Positions 1 to 8,602 of a DNA stretch of 64,000 nucleotides are shown here, piece after piece (position 1 is the stretch's first letter; the number at the start of each line of letters is the position of its first letter). Source of the DNA: Parabacteroides johnsonii DSM 18315 (GTDB lineage: Bacteria; Bacteroidota; Bacteroidia; Bacteroidales; Tannerellaceae); NCBI RefSeq assembly GCF_025151045.1, contig NZ_CP102285.1, positions 1,860,001-1,924,000 on the forward strand, given 5' to 3'. The notes under the pieces were generated by a model that was not told the origin of the DNA, did not search any database, and was given only the letters and a program-made list of their open reading frames with translations. Both the position numbers and the translations under genes were made by a program.

Positions 1-150
1 GTAAAGTTCGCACCTTTCATCAATGAACGGAATGTGATCGACATCATGGACGAGTTGGCAAAAGCGGAACGGCATGTGACACAAAATGTGAATGCGAAGA
101 TGGTCTTTTTCGATCTTTCCCTACGGCTCACTGTATTGATAAAACGATAG
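1..150 (+). CDS. holB: DNA polymerase III delta'-like subunit, C-terminal fragment
   Basis: This is the last 49 codons of a plus-strand gene that begins before the window and stops with TAG at 148-150. The visible residues include FAPFINERNVIDIMDEL and NAKMVFFDLSLRLTVLIKR. From memory, this matches the C-terminus of the delta' clamp-loader subunit of Bacteroidales, which belongs to the DnaX/HolB AAA+ family and helps load the sliding clamp during replication. The ATPase core is outside the window, so only the tail supports the call. It converges with the MATE exporter gene, with 15 bases between the two stops. Another protein with a similar tail cannot be excluded. Confidence 0.6.
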   Translation, partial: VKFAPFINERNVIDIMDELAKAERHVTQNVNAKMVFFDLSLRLTVLIKR

Positions 151-165
151 TTTCCGGATCACCGG

Positions 166-1488
166 TCACAACTTTTTATTCCGCCAGTTTCCTTTCCAGA
201 GATAGAAGAAAGCGGACAGGATCATCAAATCGTAGACATGCTCCGTTGTCCAGCAGACCGCCACATCCGCATGTATTCGGATACCGACCCAAAGTGCATA
301 GAAAACATAGACAAAGATGCTTACCATATCAATCAGCAATGCCGTCTGCGTATTGCCCGTTCCCGACACGCTGAAAAAGAAAATAAAAGCAGGTACCGCA
401 ATCAGATAAGAGGAAAGCATCACCCAAAGCGACGACACAGAACTGGCAATCAGATCCGGATTATCCGTGTAGATGCGCAATACCAGTTCCGGAAACAGGG
501 CGATCAGAATACCGAGCGGCAAAACGAAATAATAGCAAATCCGTATCATACGTCCGCACAAGCCCATCACCTGTTCCGGCTTTCCGGCACCAATCAGATT
601 GCTGACCAGAGAACTGGAAGTCGAAGCAAAGGCATTGACAAACATAAACAGGAACGAAGAAATACTTCGCACCACATTCGTAATCGCTAGCGGCCGCTCT
701 CCCTGATGCTCCATCACGACAAAAAACACAAACCAGCCTAAAAAAGCAATCCCATGCTGAATCATAATCCAGATAGAAACACTCAATATTTGCTTCAACA
801 TCCGGAAATCTATACCCGAATACTCAAACAGCCCGTATTTTCCATAATCGACTTTCTTCCACGTATAGAGAATGAAGAACAGCACCGAAACAGCCTCCGA
901 AATCGATGAAGCGATCGCCGCTCCGGCAATTCCCAATGCCGGTAATCCGAACTTTCCGAATATCAGGACATAGTTCAGCATTACATTGGTCAACACCATC
1001 ACAACCGAGTTTACGGTCAGGATTTTTGTCTTTGTAATACCAACATAAAAAGCCCTGAACATAACAGCCACAAAAGAGAAGAAAAAGCCATAGACACGCC
1101 AGTCCACATACTTCATCGTAGCCTGGTAGACATCATCAGAACCAATCAGTTTGCGTAGGAAGAAAGGCGAATACAGATGCGAAGCCGTAAACAACAACGC
1201 TGCAAGCAACAACAGGAAAAATGTCCCCTGCAGAAAGACCGGCCCGATCCGTTTATATTCCTGTGCACCGTTTCGCCGTGCTATTAATACCTGCGCACCG
1301 ATACTGAAACCGAAGCCAAGCATATAAATCACAAGATAATAGACTCCCGCCAATGCTGAAGCTCCCAACTCGACTTCCCCTACCCGCCCCAAATAGGCCG
1401 TATCGGTCAGCCCGATCATGTGCTCCATCAGAAGGCTCATCAGAACAGGGAATGTTATTTGCAGAATTTGTTTGTTCGTGAATTGCAT
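166..1488 (-). CDS. MATE family efflux transporter
   Basis: This is an inner-membrane multidrug and toxin extrusion protein of about 440 residues, the usual MATE length, with about twelve hydrophobic segments. MATE proteins export cationic compounds in exchange for Na+ or H+. The N-terminus (MQFTNKQILQITFPVLMSL, then EHMIGLTDTAYLGRVG) has the typical helix 1 and 2 pattern, and the second half repeats the fold. The ATG at 1488 is preferred over an upstream in-frame start at 1539 because it gives the normal N-terminus and sits 22 bases after a -7 box at 1510-1517. The substrate cannot be told. It is transcribed alone. Confidence 0.9.
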   Translation of the reverse strand: MQFTNKQILQITFPVLMSLLMEHMIGLTDTAYLGRVGEVELGASALAGVYYLVIYMLGFGFSIGAQVLIARRNGAQEYKRIGPVFLQGTFFLLLLAALLFTASHLYSPFFLRKLIGSDDVYQATMKYVDWRVYGFFFSFVAVMFRAFYVGITKTKILTVNSVVMVLTNVMLNYVLIFGKFGLPALGIAGAAIASSISEAVSVLFFILYTWKKVDYGKYGLFEYSGIDFRMLKQILSVSIWIMIQHGIAFLGWFVFFVVMEHQGERPLAITNVVRSISSFLFMFVNAFASTSSSLVSNLIGAGKPEQVMGLCGRMIRICYYFVLPLGILIALFPELVLRIYTDNPDLIASSVSSLWVMLSSYLIAVPAFIFFFSVSGTGNTQTALLIDMVSIFVYVFYALWVGIRIHADVAVCWTTEHVYDLMILSAFFYLWKGNWRNKKL

Positions 1489-1509
1489 ATTGCCAGATAA
1501 AAAGGGGTG

Positions 1510-1517
1510 CAAAGATA
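1510..1517 (-). promoter_or_regulatory. Bacteroidetes -7 box for the MATE gene
   Basis: The minus strand reads TATCTTTG, matching the Bacteroidetes sigma-ABfr -7 consensus TAnnTTTG, 22 bases upstream of the ATG at 1488. No clear -33 element was identified. Confidence 0.55.
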
Positions 1518-1613
1518 ATAATAAGAATGGATTGCACAATATAACCGGAAGACATTCGTTTTTATAAAAATGAACCGGTATGATGGTGCGTATAATTTAT
1601 TAATGATATTCCT

Positions 1614-2612
1614 ATGAAAGCGAAATTATTGCTGATATTCTCTCTGTCATTTTACCTTTTCAGTTGTAATGGACAGAATTCCCATATCCCGGCAGCTGTC
1701 ACTTCGGCCGTTCCAGTCAAGATCAACCGTTTCGACAAGGAGCTTTTGAAGTTGGTCGATACGAACGACTCCGCCCTGCAAGCCGGGCTTGTACGCGAAT
1801 ACCCACAAATGCTCGACATATTGGGAAAAGGCATCCTGAACATGAAATCTCCGGCAATGCCCGGTTTCTTCGACAAATTGGTCAACTACTATTCCGAACC
1901 GACTTTGAAGGGGTTATATACCGATGCTGTCCGTCATTATGACAATGTTTCCCAGATCGAGCAAGCTCTCGGCAACGGTTTCACATGGTTGAAGGCCTGT
2001 TTTCCTTCGATGCAGATTCCGGCCATCTATATGCATGTTTCCGGCTTCAACCAAAATGTACTGGTCGGCGACAGCCTGTTGTCCATCTCGATAGATAAAT
2101 ATTTAGGCGAGGAATATCCGTTATACCAGGATTTTTTCTATGATTTCCAGCGCCAATTAATGACACCTGAGCATATCGTCCCCGATTACCTTGCCGGTTG
2201 GCTGATGTCCGAGTATCCGTTTGAAGGAAAAGAAAACGTACTACTCGACCGGATGATCTATGAAGGCAAAATAAAATATCTGATCCATCAAGCATTTCCT
2301 GAACTGAAGCCTGAAGTACTCATGGGCTACACGGAAACTTCCTATAACTGGTGCAAAGAGAATGAATCCAACCTGTGGAAGGCTATCATAGAACGCAAGC
2401 ATCTTTATACGCCAGACCAGATGACAACAGGTAAATATTTCGATAACGTCCCCAGCACATTCCTGGCAAGCGATGCTCCCGGAAATCTCGGCAGTTGGCT
2501 CGGCTGGCAAATCATCGACAAATATATGCGGGAAACGAATTCGACTCCGGAAGCCTTGATGCAAAACAACGATAGCCAGGCTATCCTGACCGATTCGAAA
2601 TACAAGCCCTAA
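1614..2612 (+). CDS. GldB-like lipoprotein
   Basis: This 332-residue secreted lipoprotein has a signal peptide ending at a lipobox-like FSC (Cys18), so it is probably anchored in a membrane facing the periplasm. The rest of the protein (for example INRFDKELLKL near residue 38, and later YLAGWLMSEYPFEGKENVLLDR) matches the GldB family as I remember it. GldB is required for gliding in Flavobacterium, but homologues are widespread in non-gliding Bacteroidales, where their role is unsettled. The C-terminal part (GSWLGWQIIDKYM) is a typical family feature. The gene stands alone between the MATE exporter (divergent) and the ABC-F gene (convergent). The family call is fairly secure; the function is unknown. 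Confidence 0.75.
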   Translation: MKAKLLLIFSLSFYLFSCNGQNSHIPAAVTSAVPVKINRFDKELLKLVDTNDSALQAGLVREYPQMLDILGKGILNMKSPAMPGFFDKLVNYYSEPTLKGLYTDAVRHYDNVSQIEQALGNGFTWLKACFPSMQIPAIYMHVSGFNQNVLVGDSLLSISIDKYLGEEYPLYQDFFYDFQRQLMTPEHIVPDYLAGWLMSEYPFEGKENVLLDRMIYEGKIKYLIHQAFPELKPEVLMGYTETSYNWCKENESNLWKAIIERKHLYTPDQMTTGKYFDNVPSTFLASDAPGNLGSWLGWQIIDKYMRETNSTPEALMQNNDSQAILTDSKYKP

Positions 2613-2633
2613 AGACTATGAGGGGGGGGAAAT

Positions 2634-2666
2634 AAAAAAACCGTCCTATTCTCGCGAACTGGACGG
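2634..2666 (-). terminator. Rho-independent terminator of the ABC-F gene
   Basis: A stem CCGTCC (2641-2646) / GGACGG (2661-2666) is followed on the minus strand by a run of seven T. It lies about 40 bases past the ABC-F stop. Confidence 0.6.
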
Positions 2667-2705
2667 ATAACCTAATCTAACTTAATTCTAATACCATGAA
2701 AAACA

Positions 2706-4322
2706 CTATATCTTAATAACAGAACCGGTATCGAAAAGTTTAATGGAACGGTTTATTTTTATTTCTTTCACAAAATAATGATCGTGCGAGATCAACAACA
2801 CCGTTCCTCTATAACTCTTTATAGCCGCTGTTATTATTTCAACACTTTGTATGTCCAGATTGTTCGTAGGTTCGTCTAAAATAAATACATCCGGCGCATT
2901 ATTCCCAATCATAAGACAACAGAACAACAAACGGATCTTCTCGCCTCCACTCAGGCAGGCACAGCCCTTATCCCATGTGTCATAAGGGAACAAATAACGA
3001 TTAAGAATGGATTTCAGTTCGTGTTCCGCCCAATTTCCGGTATTAAAACGCTCCGTCTGTTCGAATACAGTCAGCCGGGGATCGATTACGGAGCATTCCT
3101 GATCGATGTATAGATAACTGAAACCGGTCCGCATAATCGTTCCGACAGTCGGTTCCAATTCGCCTAACAACAGTTTGACCAGAGTTGTTTTCCCGCTCCC
3201 GTTATTACCGGAAATATGAATACGGTCACCACTCCTGACCTGAATATCCATCGGAAACTGCCATAAGCTGGAGGAAATATAACCAAAATTGATCTGTTCC
3301 GCCACTATCAGAATTTTACCGATATGCAGGTTGGAAGAATTAAAGTCCGTCTGAAGTCCTCGCAAACCGGGCATCGCATTCTGAAGGTCGGTAATCGAGT
3401 CTTGCAGGGATACCATTTTTTCTTCATGGGTATCCCCCAACCGAACTGTGCTTTTCTCGGCTTTATCTTTCAATGTATTTACGGCCATACGCGAAATACC
3501 TTTTTTGAAAGCATACTTTTCGCTGCGGGCATTCATCTTATTTTTCCGTTCCATTACTTCGCGGGCAAGTTTACAGGCTTGTCGTAACTCCTTTTTCTTC
3601 TCTCCCAACCGGTTTTGCAAAGCTGTCAACGCCAATTCTTTCTGTTCCTTGTAGAAATCAAAATTACCTCCATAAAGAGTGATGGCATTTCTCTCAAGTT
3701 CACAAATACAGGGTAACAGATTCAGCAACGTCCGGTCATGGCTGACAATCAGCATGGTCGAACGGCCGTTCTTAACCATCTCATACAGTTTTTCACGGCT
3801 GGCAACATCCAGATGATTCGTCGGCTCGTCCATCAGAATAATTTCCGGCGCATGTACAAGAATACCGGAAAGGAATACCTTTGTCTTTTCCCCTCCACTC
3901 AACGAATGCATCGGCCGGGACAGTTGCAGATGTCCCAAATCCCAAAAGGCAAGTGCCGAAAGGCAACGCTCCTCCACATTCCAATCATCATTCAGGGAGA
4001 TAAAGTTTTCTACCGAAGTGTCACCTTCAAGAATTGCATGAAGTGCCTTTATCCGGTTGTCCACCCTCAAGGCTTCCGCCACTGTCAGGCGATCGAACTG
4101 TCCGAAATGTTGCGGAATGTAATAAGGGCGTGAAGAACAGATAATCTCTCCCGACGAAGGTTGCAGGCTTCCCTCAATGATACGCAGCAAGGTCGATTTG
4201 CCCGTACCGTTATTGCCGACCAGCGCAAGACGCTGTCCTTTATTGACTGTTAGGTTTATGTCCTGAAAAAGTGGTTCTTTGTCGGCATGAACATAGCATA
4301 GCTGATGTACGGATATGCACAT
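2706..4322 (-). CDS. ABC-F family ATPase (ribosome-associated)
   Basis: This 538-residue soluble protein has two ABC ATPase domains and no membrane segment, the ABC-F layout. Domain 1 has Walker A GNNGTGKS (36-43), signature LSGGEK (141-146) and Walker B with DEP (161-167). Domain 2 has GNNGSGKT (372-379), LSGGEK (457-462) and ILDEP (481-485). A charged linker at about 225-305 is the P-site tRNA interaction motif region. ABC-F proteins bind the ribosomal E site; some protect against antibiotics and others are translation factors. The promoter lies about 195 bases upstream, leaving a long leader, as is common in regulated antibiotic-resistance ABC-F genes. Its subfamily cannot be assigned here. 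Confidence 0.88.
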   Translation of the reverse strand: MCISVHQLCYVHADKEPLFQDINLTVNKGQRLALVGNNGTGKSTLLRIIEGSLQPSSGEIICSSRPYYIPQHFGQFDRLTVAEALRVDNRIKALHAILEGDTSVENFISLNDDWNVEERCLSALAFWDLGHLQLSRPMHSLSGGEKTKVFLSGILVHAPEIILMDEPTNHLDVASREKLYEMVKNGRSTMLIVSHDRTLLNLLPCICELERNAITLYGGNFDFYKEQKELALTALQNRLGEKKKELRQACKLAREVMERKNKMNARSEKYAFKKGISRMAVNTLKDKAEKSTVRLGDTHEEKMVSLQDSITDLQNAMPGLRGLQTDFNSSNLHIGKILIVAEQINFGYISSSLWQFPMDIQVRSGDRIHISGNNGSGKTTLVKLLLGELEPTVGTIMRTGFSYLYIDQECSVIDPRLTVFEQTERFNTGNWAEHELKSILNRYLFPYDTWDKGCACLSGGEKIRLLFCCLMIGNNAPDVFILDEPTNNLDIQSVEIITAAIKSYRGTVLLISHDHYFVKEIKINRSIKLFDTGSVIKI

Positions 4323-4516
4323 AGTTTTCTTTGGATTAAAAATTACAAACTAAAAAGGATAATCACAAACGTGCCGAAGGGCGACACAGGATAAGGCCGG
4401 AGTAAAGAATCGGCAATCGAAAATGAACAATTGGCAATTACATCAGTAGATATTTACGATATGCAGAAACCGGCTTAATTGGATATTTTCATCGGAGTAC
4501 TTATATAATTATACCG

Positions 4517-4524
4517 CAAAGATA
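4517..4524 (-). promoter_or_regulatory. -7 box for the ABC-F gene
   Basis: The minus strand reads TATCTTTG, an exact TAnnTTTG match. The start codon is at 4322, so the transcript would have an untranslated leader of roughly 185 bases. Confidence 0.5.
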
Positions 4525-4578
4525 ATCCTTTTTCCAATACTATCACCTACTTCATAAAATAGATTCGGACAGCAGTCT

Positions 4579-4640
4579 CAAAACATCGGTGTTTCGTATT
4601 CAAAACATATATGTTTTGTAAGCAAAACACCGGTGTTTTG
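4579..4640. repeat. Three tandem 18-bp palindromes, 22-bp period
   Basis: Three palindromes start at 4579, 4601 and 4623, exactly 22 bases apart: CAAAACATCGGTGTTTCG (imperfect), CAAAACATATATGTTTTG and CAAAACACCGGTGTTTTG (both perfect). The arms are conserved and the central four to six bases differ. The array lies between the ABC-F promoter and the glsB-like gene. The layout suits cooperative dimer binding on one DNA face, or a folded element. The function is unknown. Confidence 0.8.
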
Positions 4641-4720
4641 AAAAAGGGACCCATTATTGTAATAAACTTCATGCCTTCATGGACGGTTATATATACAATA
4701 CAACATAAAATTTAAAAGCT

Positions 4721-4972
4721 ATGGGATTTTTATGGTACATTATCATAGGTATAGCAGCCGGTTTTCTTGCTGGTAAAATCATGCGGGGAGGTGGCTTCGG
4801 AGTAATAATCAATCTGATTTTGGGAATAGTCGGCGGTGTATTGGGCGGCTGGGTATTCGGATTGTTCGGGATTGCGGCTTCCGGTATTATCGGCAGCCTG
4901 ATTACGGCAACAGTCGGAGCCATTCTGGTACTATGGATCGCTTCGTTGTTTAATAAGCGAAATGTAGATTAG
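4721..4972 (+). CDS. GlsB/YeaQ/YmgE family small membrane protein
   Basis: This 83-residue protein is almost entirely hydrophobic and glycine-rich (IIIGIAAGFLAGKIMRGGG, GIVGGVLGGWVFGLFG). It has about three transmembrane segments and a short charged tail (KRNVD). It matches the GlsB/YeaQ/YmgE (transglycosylase-associated) family, small inner-membrane proteins linked to envelope or general stress in other bacteria; their biochemical role is not established. The ATG at 4721 follows a purine-poor AT-rich leader typical of Bacteroidales. It is alone on its strand, with a palindrome array about 80 bases upstream that could regulate it. Confidence 0.88.
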   Translation: MGFLWYIIIGIAAGFLAGKIMRGGGFGVIINLILGIVGGVLGGWVFGLFGIAASGIIGSLITATVGAILVLWIASLFNKRNVD

Positions 4973-4989
4973 TAACAACAGGACATATA

Positions 4990-5041
4990 GGGTAACGCAA
5001 ATCCGCCCAATTGACAAGATCTGCGTCACCCTGTTCCTTTT
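4990..5041. terminator. Hairpin between convergent glsB-like and GH2 genes
   Basis: An imperfect stem, GGGTAACGCAAATC with GATCTGCGTCACCC, is followed by TGTTCCTTTTTT. It is well placed to end the plus-strand transcript, with the GH2 stop just downstream on the other strand. Confidence 0.5.
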
Positions 5042-7972
5042 TTACTCTTTATGCCTATAAGGAGGGTTCTGTTCTTTTACCGTATATACAAGGAAATAAT
5101 ATCCGTCCGGGACTGTTTTAAAGCGGAAACCATCCAAGTTCACAACCGTTCTGCCACCGGCGACCTGTATATTTTTAAAGATTTTCCGGTCAATCCTTTT
5201 CCCTTTATCATTTTTCAGCTCGATAGTGAGGTCGACAGTCTTGGGCTGTCCTAAGTTGAACAGCACTGGAGAAATGTGATCGGCCGGACCATATACAACA
5301 TCGACATTACTACTACCCGCCCAGATCGGTTGGAAAACGGATTGATTGGCATAATAGGCAAGTTTGGGAATACCGAACGGATCAATCAACGGCTTCTGAT
5401 ACGTGAACATATTCGAGCCCGACTCAAGGCTACACCAAGAAAAGCCGTCATAGCCGATCAAAATCTGTTTCTTCATAGACTCCCAAGCTGCGAATGCTTG
5501 AAATGCCTGGCTGATTCTCCATTCCGAAGCATCGAGAAGGCGGCCGATACTACCTTTCTCATATTCCCATTCATAGGATTGGATCTTAAACCACGGCTCT
5601 TTTTCCGCTAATGTCCAATTCGGTTGTGCGGCAGATTCCTCATGTTCGAAGTTGAAATAAGCCTTATCGTTTGCAGCCAGACAGGAAGCAGCCCATTTGT
5701 TGGGAGCTTTTCTGAGAGCTGTCCATTTGGCTCCGTAGCCAGTATAGGCATCCTGACTCCCGCGAGTCATCAACTTTTCCATCAAAACAGGATTAGGAAC
5801 GATCGGGTTACCCTCCTTGTCGAGCGAACCGTCGTAATTGCCATAGTGCATATGCTGCCAGAAAGAGGTCGGTGAGATCAGGCGGCTGGTGTCTACGGCA
5901 CTCAAAGTCCTGTAAACCCTTGTCACAAAATCATGCGAATCTGATATGTCGTGCAGTTTGAAACGGTTCGGATGGTTACTTGCCTCCCACATGACAATAG
6001 ACGGATGGTTGCAGACCTGGCGCATAAACTTCGGATAACCTTCTAAATCAACATTCCAAGCTTCCCCTTCCCTAATCCAAGCGGCAGTCTGCCAAAGAAG
6101 ATAGACTCCCAACTGATCCGCATATTCGGCATAACGGGGATCGTTGATACCGTCTGTCGTGTCTTTTTCAGCATGGACATGCAGACGCAATAGGTTTCCA
6201 TTCATTTCCTTGATCATCATCAAGTCTTTTGCAATTGTTTCGTCTGACACACACTTATAGTTTTTCGACATTGTTTCGACCGGATATCTCGAACCCAGTA
6301 TCTGGGCACCTTTCAGTATTTCAGGCCGATTATTGACATACAGATTCCCATCTTTCTGGGAAATAGTACGGATACCGGTCGTCAGCATATAGTCGTCTAT
6401 CTCACGGCCTTCCTTGTCACGCAAGATCACTTCCACCCGATACAAGTTCGGACTCTCGGGAGACCATAAGACAGGATTATCGACTGGCATTTCCAATACG
6501 ATCTCGTTATCGACAGACGGGCGGATTTCGATATTCTGCTTCATCGTAGCGACCTTTTCCCCTTCCACCGGGAACCAAGGATAGTAATTGACTTCGACAC
6601 TCCCCTCGAAAGCATAGACACCGGAGTATTGCAAGAGTATCCTATTGACCTGCCGGGCGGCTCCGTCAAGCGATCCGGTATATGCAAAGACATCCTTAAT
6701 CATACAACGGTTCGTCAGGATCAATGTCGCACGTCCCAGGAACCAGCCGATATACGGATCGGATGGGGAGTGCAGCATCCGGTGAGCCGCCTTATAAGGT
6801 TTTACACGGACAGCAATGAGATTCTCCTGATTCCGCTGCAGATACTCCGTCACATCCAAATCATACGGATGCCGATTGTTAATCACGGCTACAGGCTGCC
6901 CGTTTATCCAAACCTCACCGCCGGGATCTATTGTTTCCAACTTAAGCACGGCACGCTCGAAGTCGGTAAGGTGAATCTTTTTCCGCAGATAATAGCTCTC
7001 TTCCTTTTCCCGTAAACCACCATGAGATGAGGGTAGCGTGACCTGTTTCCAAGCACTATCGTCATAGTCAAGCGATTGCCATCCCTGCATCGGCAATACA
7101 TCGTTAAAATCCTCGTTAATAAGCAAGACAGAAGAATAAGGAGTATGTTTATTCGTTCGGTCCTCAACAAAGTTAAAAAGGGAAATATCGTCTATCTCCG
7201 TTGTACCTTCCGAACGAATCACCATCTTGTCAATTTCACGGATATCTGCCTCTCCTATCAGACAAGCAACCGATTTGCCGTTTACCGTCACAAAAAAACG
7301 ATTGTTGGTGAAATCACCGTATATTTCCAGATGCAAAGGAACGCTCGAGTCATAATGCCCGTTACCCTTGTTCATTCCTGACGACAACGAGAATACCTTA
7401 TCCGCCAAGCGAGTGGAGAGGAGAGGTTTCCCGCCTTTATGAAAAACAATTGTACATCCGGAGCCCACTTTCTTTACATCCAGATGCAACCGGAAACGCC
7501 ACCGGATGGGGTCCAGATTTCTTTCGACCGCACAATCTTCCAGAATCAGGCTACCATCTTTCACAGTCGCCCCGTTCACAACCGTCCATCCGGCAAAGGC
7601 ATTTTGAACATCTTCAGCTTTTCCGGCACGATAACCATATGCACGCCAATCGGCGAGCCGGAGTGTTTGCCGGACATTCGTCAACGGCTGAGGCTTTATC
7701 CGTCTGACCGTCTGCCGTATATCTCCGTCTCCGATAAGAGGTTTATCCAGACCGAGATTACCATAAAACCCGGAAGCAAAAGCAGCATATTTGTTCAGGA
7801 AATCAATCCGCTGGTCAAGAGACATCCATTCGCTCTCTCCGGTAAAATCGGTTTCTCCGTCCGCTTTTGAGTCGGATGTGATATAACGCATCTCAAAAGT
7901 AGTATGTACCTGTGCCTCTGTATAAGAGAAAAACAAGGTACTCAGAAGTACCAACAAGGCTATTTTCTTCAT
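5042..7972 (-). CDS. Secreted GH2-like protein with atypical active site
   Basis: This 976-residue exported protein has a signal peptide (residues 1-20, ending near SYTEAQ). After roughly 300 residues that may form a carbohydrate-binding or lectin-like module, it has a GH2-type sugar-binding domain (YYLRKKIHL, GGEVWINGQPV), an immunoglobulin-like domain and a TIM-barrel region (YPKFMRQVCNHPSIVMWEAS). Family GH2 covers beta-galactosidases, mannosidases and glucuronidases. The usual acid/base motif W-x-x-x-N-E reads WEASNH near residue 655, so His replaces the catalytic Glu. The nucleophile region may be YFNFEHEES near residue 775. It may have altered activity or only bind glycan. It starts 44 bases after lutC and may be co-transcribed with it. 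Confidence 0.75.
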   Translation of the reverse strand: MKKIALLVLLSTLFFSYTEAQVHTTFEMRYITSDSKADGETDFTGESEWMSLDQRIDFLNKYAAFASGFYGNLGLDKPLIGDGDIRQTVRRIKPQPLTNVRQTLRLADWRAYGYRAGKAEDVQNAFAGWTVVNGATVKDGSLILEDCAVERNLDPIRWRFRLHLDVKKVGSGCTIVFHKGGKPLLSTRLADKVFSLSSGMNKGNGHYDSSVPLHLEIYGDFTNNRFFVTVNGKSVACLIGEADIREIDKMVIRSEGTTEIDDISLFNFVEDRTNKHTPYSSVLLINEDFNDVLPMQGWQSLDYDDSAWKQVTLPSSHGGLREKEESYYLRKKIHLTDFERAVLKLETIDPGGEVWINGQPVAVINNRHPYDLDVTEYLQRNQENLIAVRVKPYKAAHRMLHSPSDPYIGWFLGRATLILTNRCMIKDVFAYTGSLDGAARQVNRILLQYSGVYAFEGSVEVNYYPWFPVEGEKVATMKQNIEIRPSVDNEIVLEMPVDNPVLWSPESPNLYRVEVILRDKEGREIDDYMLTTGIRTISQKDGNLYVNNRPEILKGAQILGSRYPVETMSKNYKCVSDETIAKDLMMIKEMNGNLLRLHVHAEKDTTDGINDPRYAEYADQLGVYLLWQTAAWIREGEAWNVDLEGYPKFMRQVCNHPSIVMWEASNHPNRFKLHDISDSHDFVTRVYRTLSAVDTSRLISPTSFWQHMHYGNYDGSLDKEGNPIVPNPVLMEKLMTRGSQDAYTGYGAKWTALRKAPNKWAASCLAANDKAYFNFEHEESAAQPNWTLAEKEPWFKIQSYEWEYEKGSIGRLLDASEWRISQAFQAFAAWESMKKQILIGYDGFSWCSLESGSNMFTYQKPLIDPFGIPKLAYYANQSVFQPIWAGSSNVDVVYGPADHISPVLFNLGQPKTVDLTIELKNDKGKRIDRKIFKNIQVAGGRTVVNLDGFRFKTVPDGYYFLVYTVKEQNPPYRHKE

Positions 7973-8016
7973 AATGTATTCTGTTTTCCAGGTTTTAACT
8001 CCAATTGGGGAGAGCC

Positions 8017-8601
8017 CTATCTCAACACCACCAGCACCCCGACCGGGCCGTGTGCCCCCAATACAAGCGCCTGTTCGATATCGGCTGTTTTGGATGGGCC
8101 TGAGATGAAAGCGCCGAAATCGTATGTCATGTTTTCCGTTCGCTTATAGGCCTCGTGCATGTTGTTCACGATCGAACTACGATCTATCAGCATGACCAAG
8201 CTGTTGGAGATAAAATACAATGCCTTGTGCTTCACCCCGCGGGTAATCCAGACAGCCCCGTTCTCGGCTACACCGAAATGGCCCTCCACGACGGCAAGGT
8301 CAGTATTGTCCAACTCGCGGGGATCGTCGAGGTCGTCCGGATTGAAGGTGGCACAGGTGATACCGGGCAGATTGGAAGCAATCCGGGTTGCATCAGGAAA
8401 ATGGCGGCGGATGATATCGTTGATATCGTCGCCAGGCTGCATCAGGACAGCTTGCCCCCCGGCAGCTTTCAGGGAGTCGGTAAATTGGGTGATTTTATCT
8501 TCGTAAGTGATGGCATCCAGCGTCAGTTCCGGCATGTCGTAACGTTTGCCGGTGTGGCGACGGATAGCAGATAATATATCGTTTTTACTACTCATTGTCA
8601 T
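8017..8601 (-). CDS. lutC: Lactate utilization protein C (LUD domain)
   Basis: This 194-residue cytoplasmic protein has a LUD (LutC/YkgG) domain, with the motif DLAVVEGHFGVAENGAVWI followed by HGPVGVLVVL at the C-terminus. LutC works with LutA and LutB in the three-subunit iron-sulfur complex that oxidises L-lactate to pyruvate. It is the last gene of lutABC: its start lies directly after the lutB stop (8603), and an alternative in-frame ATG at 8595 is also possible. The order A-B-C and the tight spacing support the assignment, which would be uncertain from this short protein alone. Confidence 0.88.
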   Translation of the reverse strand: MTMSSKNDILSAIRRHTGKRYDMPELTLDAITYEDKITQFTDSLKAAGGQAVLMQPGDDINDIIRRHFPDATRIASNLPGITCATFNPDDLDDPRELDNTDLAVVEGHFGVAENGAVWITRGVKHKALYFISNSLVMLIDRSSIVNNMHEAYKRTENMTYDFGAFISGPSKTADIEQALVLGAHGPVGVLVVLR

Positions 8602-8602
8602 A

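Larger units (their letters stand above)
4323..4720. other. Intergenic region between ABC-F and glsB-like genes
   Basis: This 398-base divergent spacer holds the ABC-F leader (4323-4516), its -7 box (4517-4524) and a three-unit palindrome array (4579-4640). Within the leader the minus strand carries a five-codon open frame, ATG-AAA-ATA-TCC-AAT-TAA (4468-4485), a candidate leader peptide. No longer gene was seen. Confidence 0.5.
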
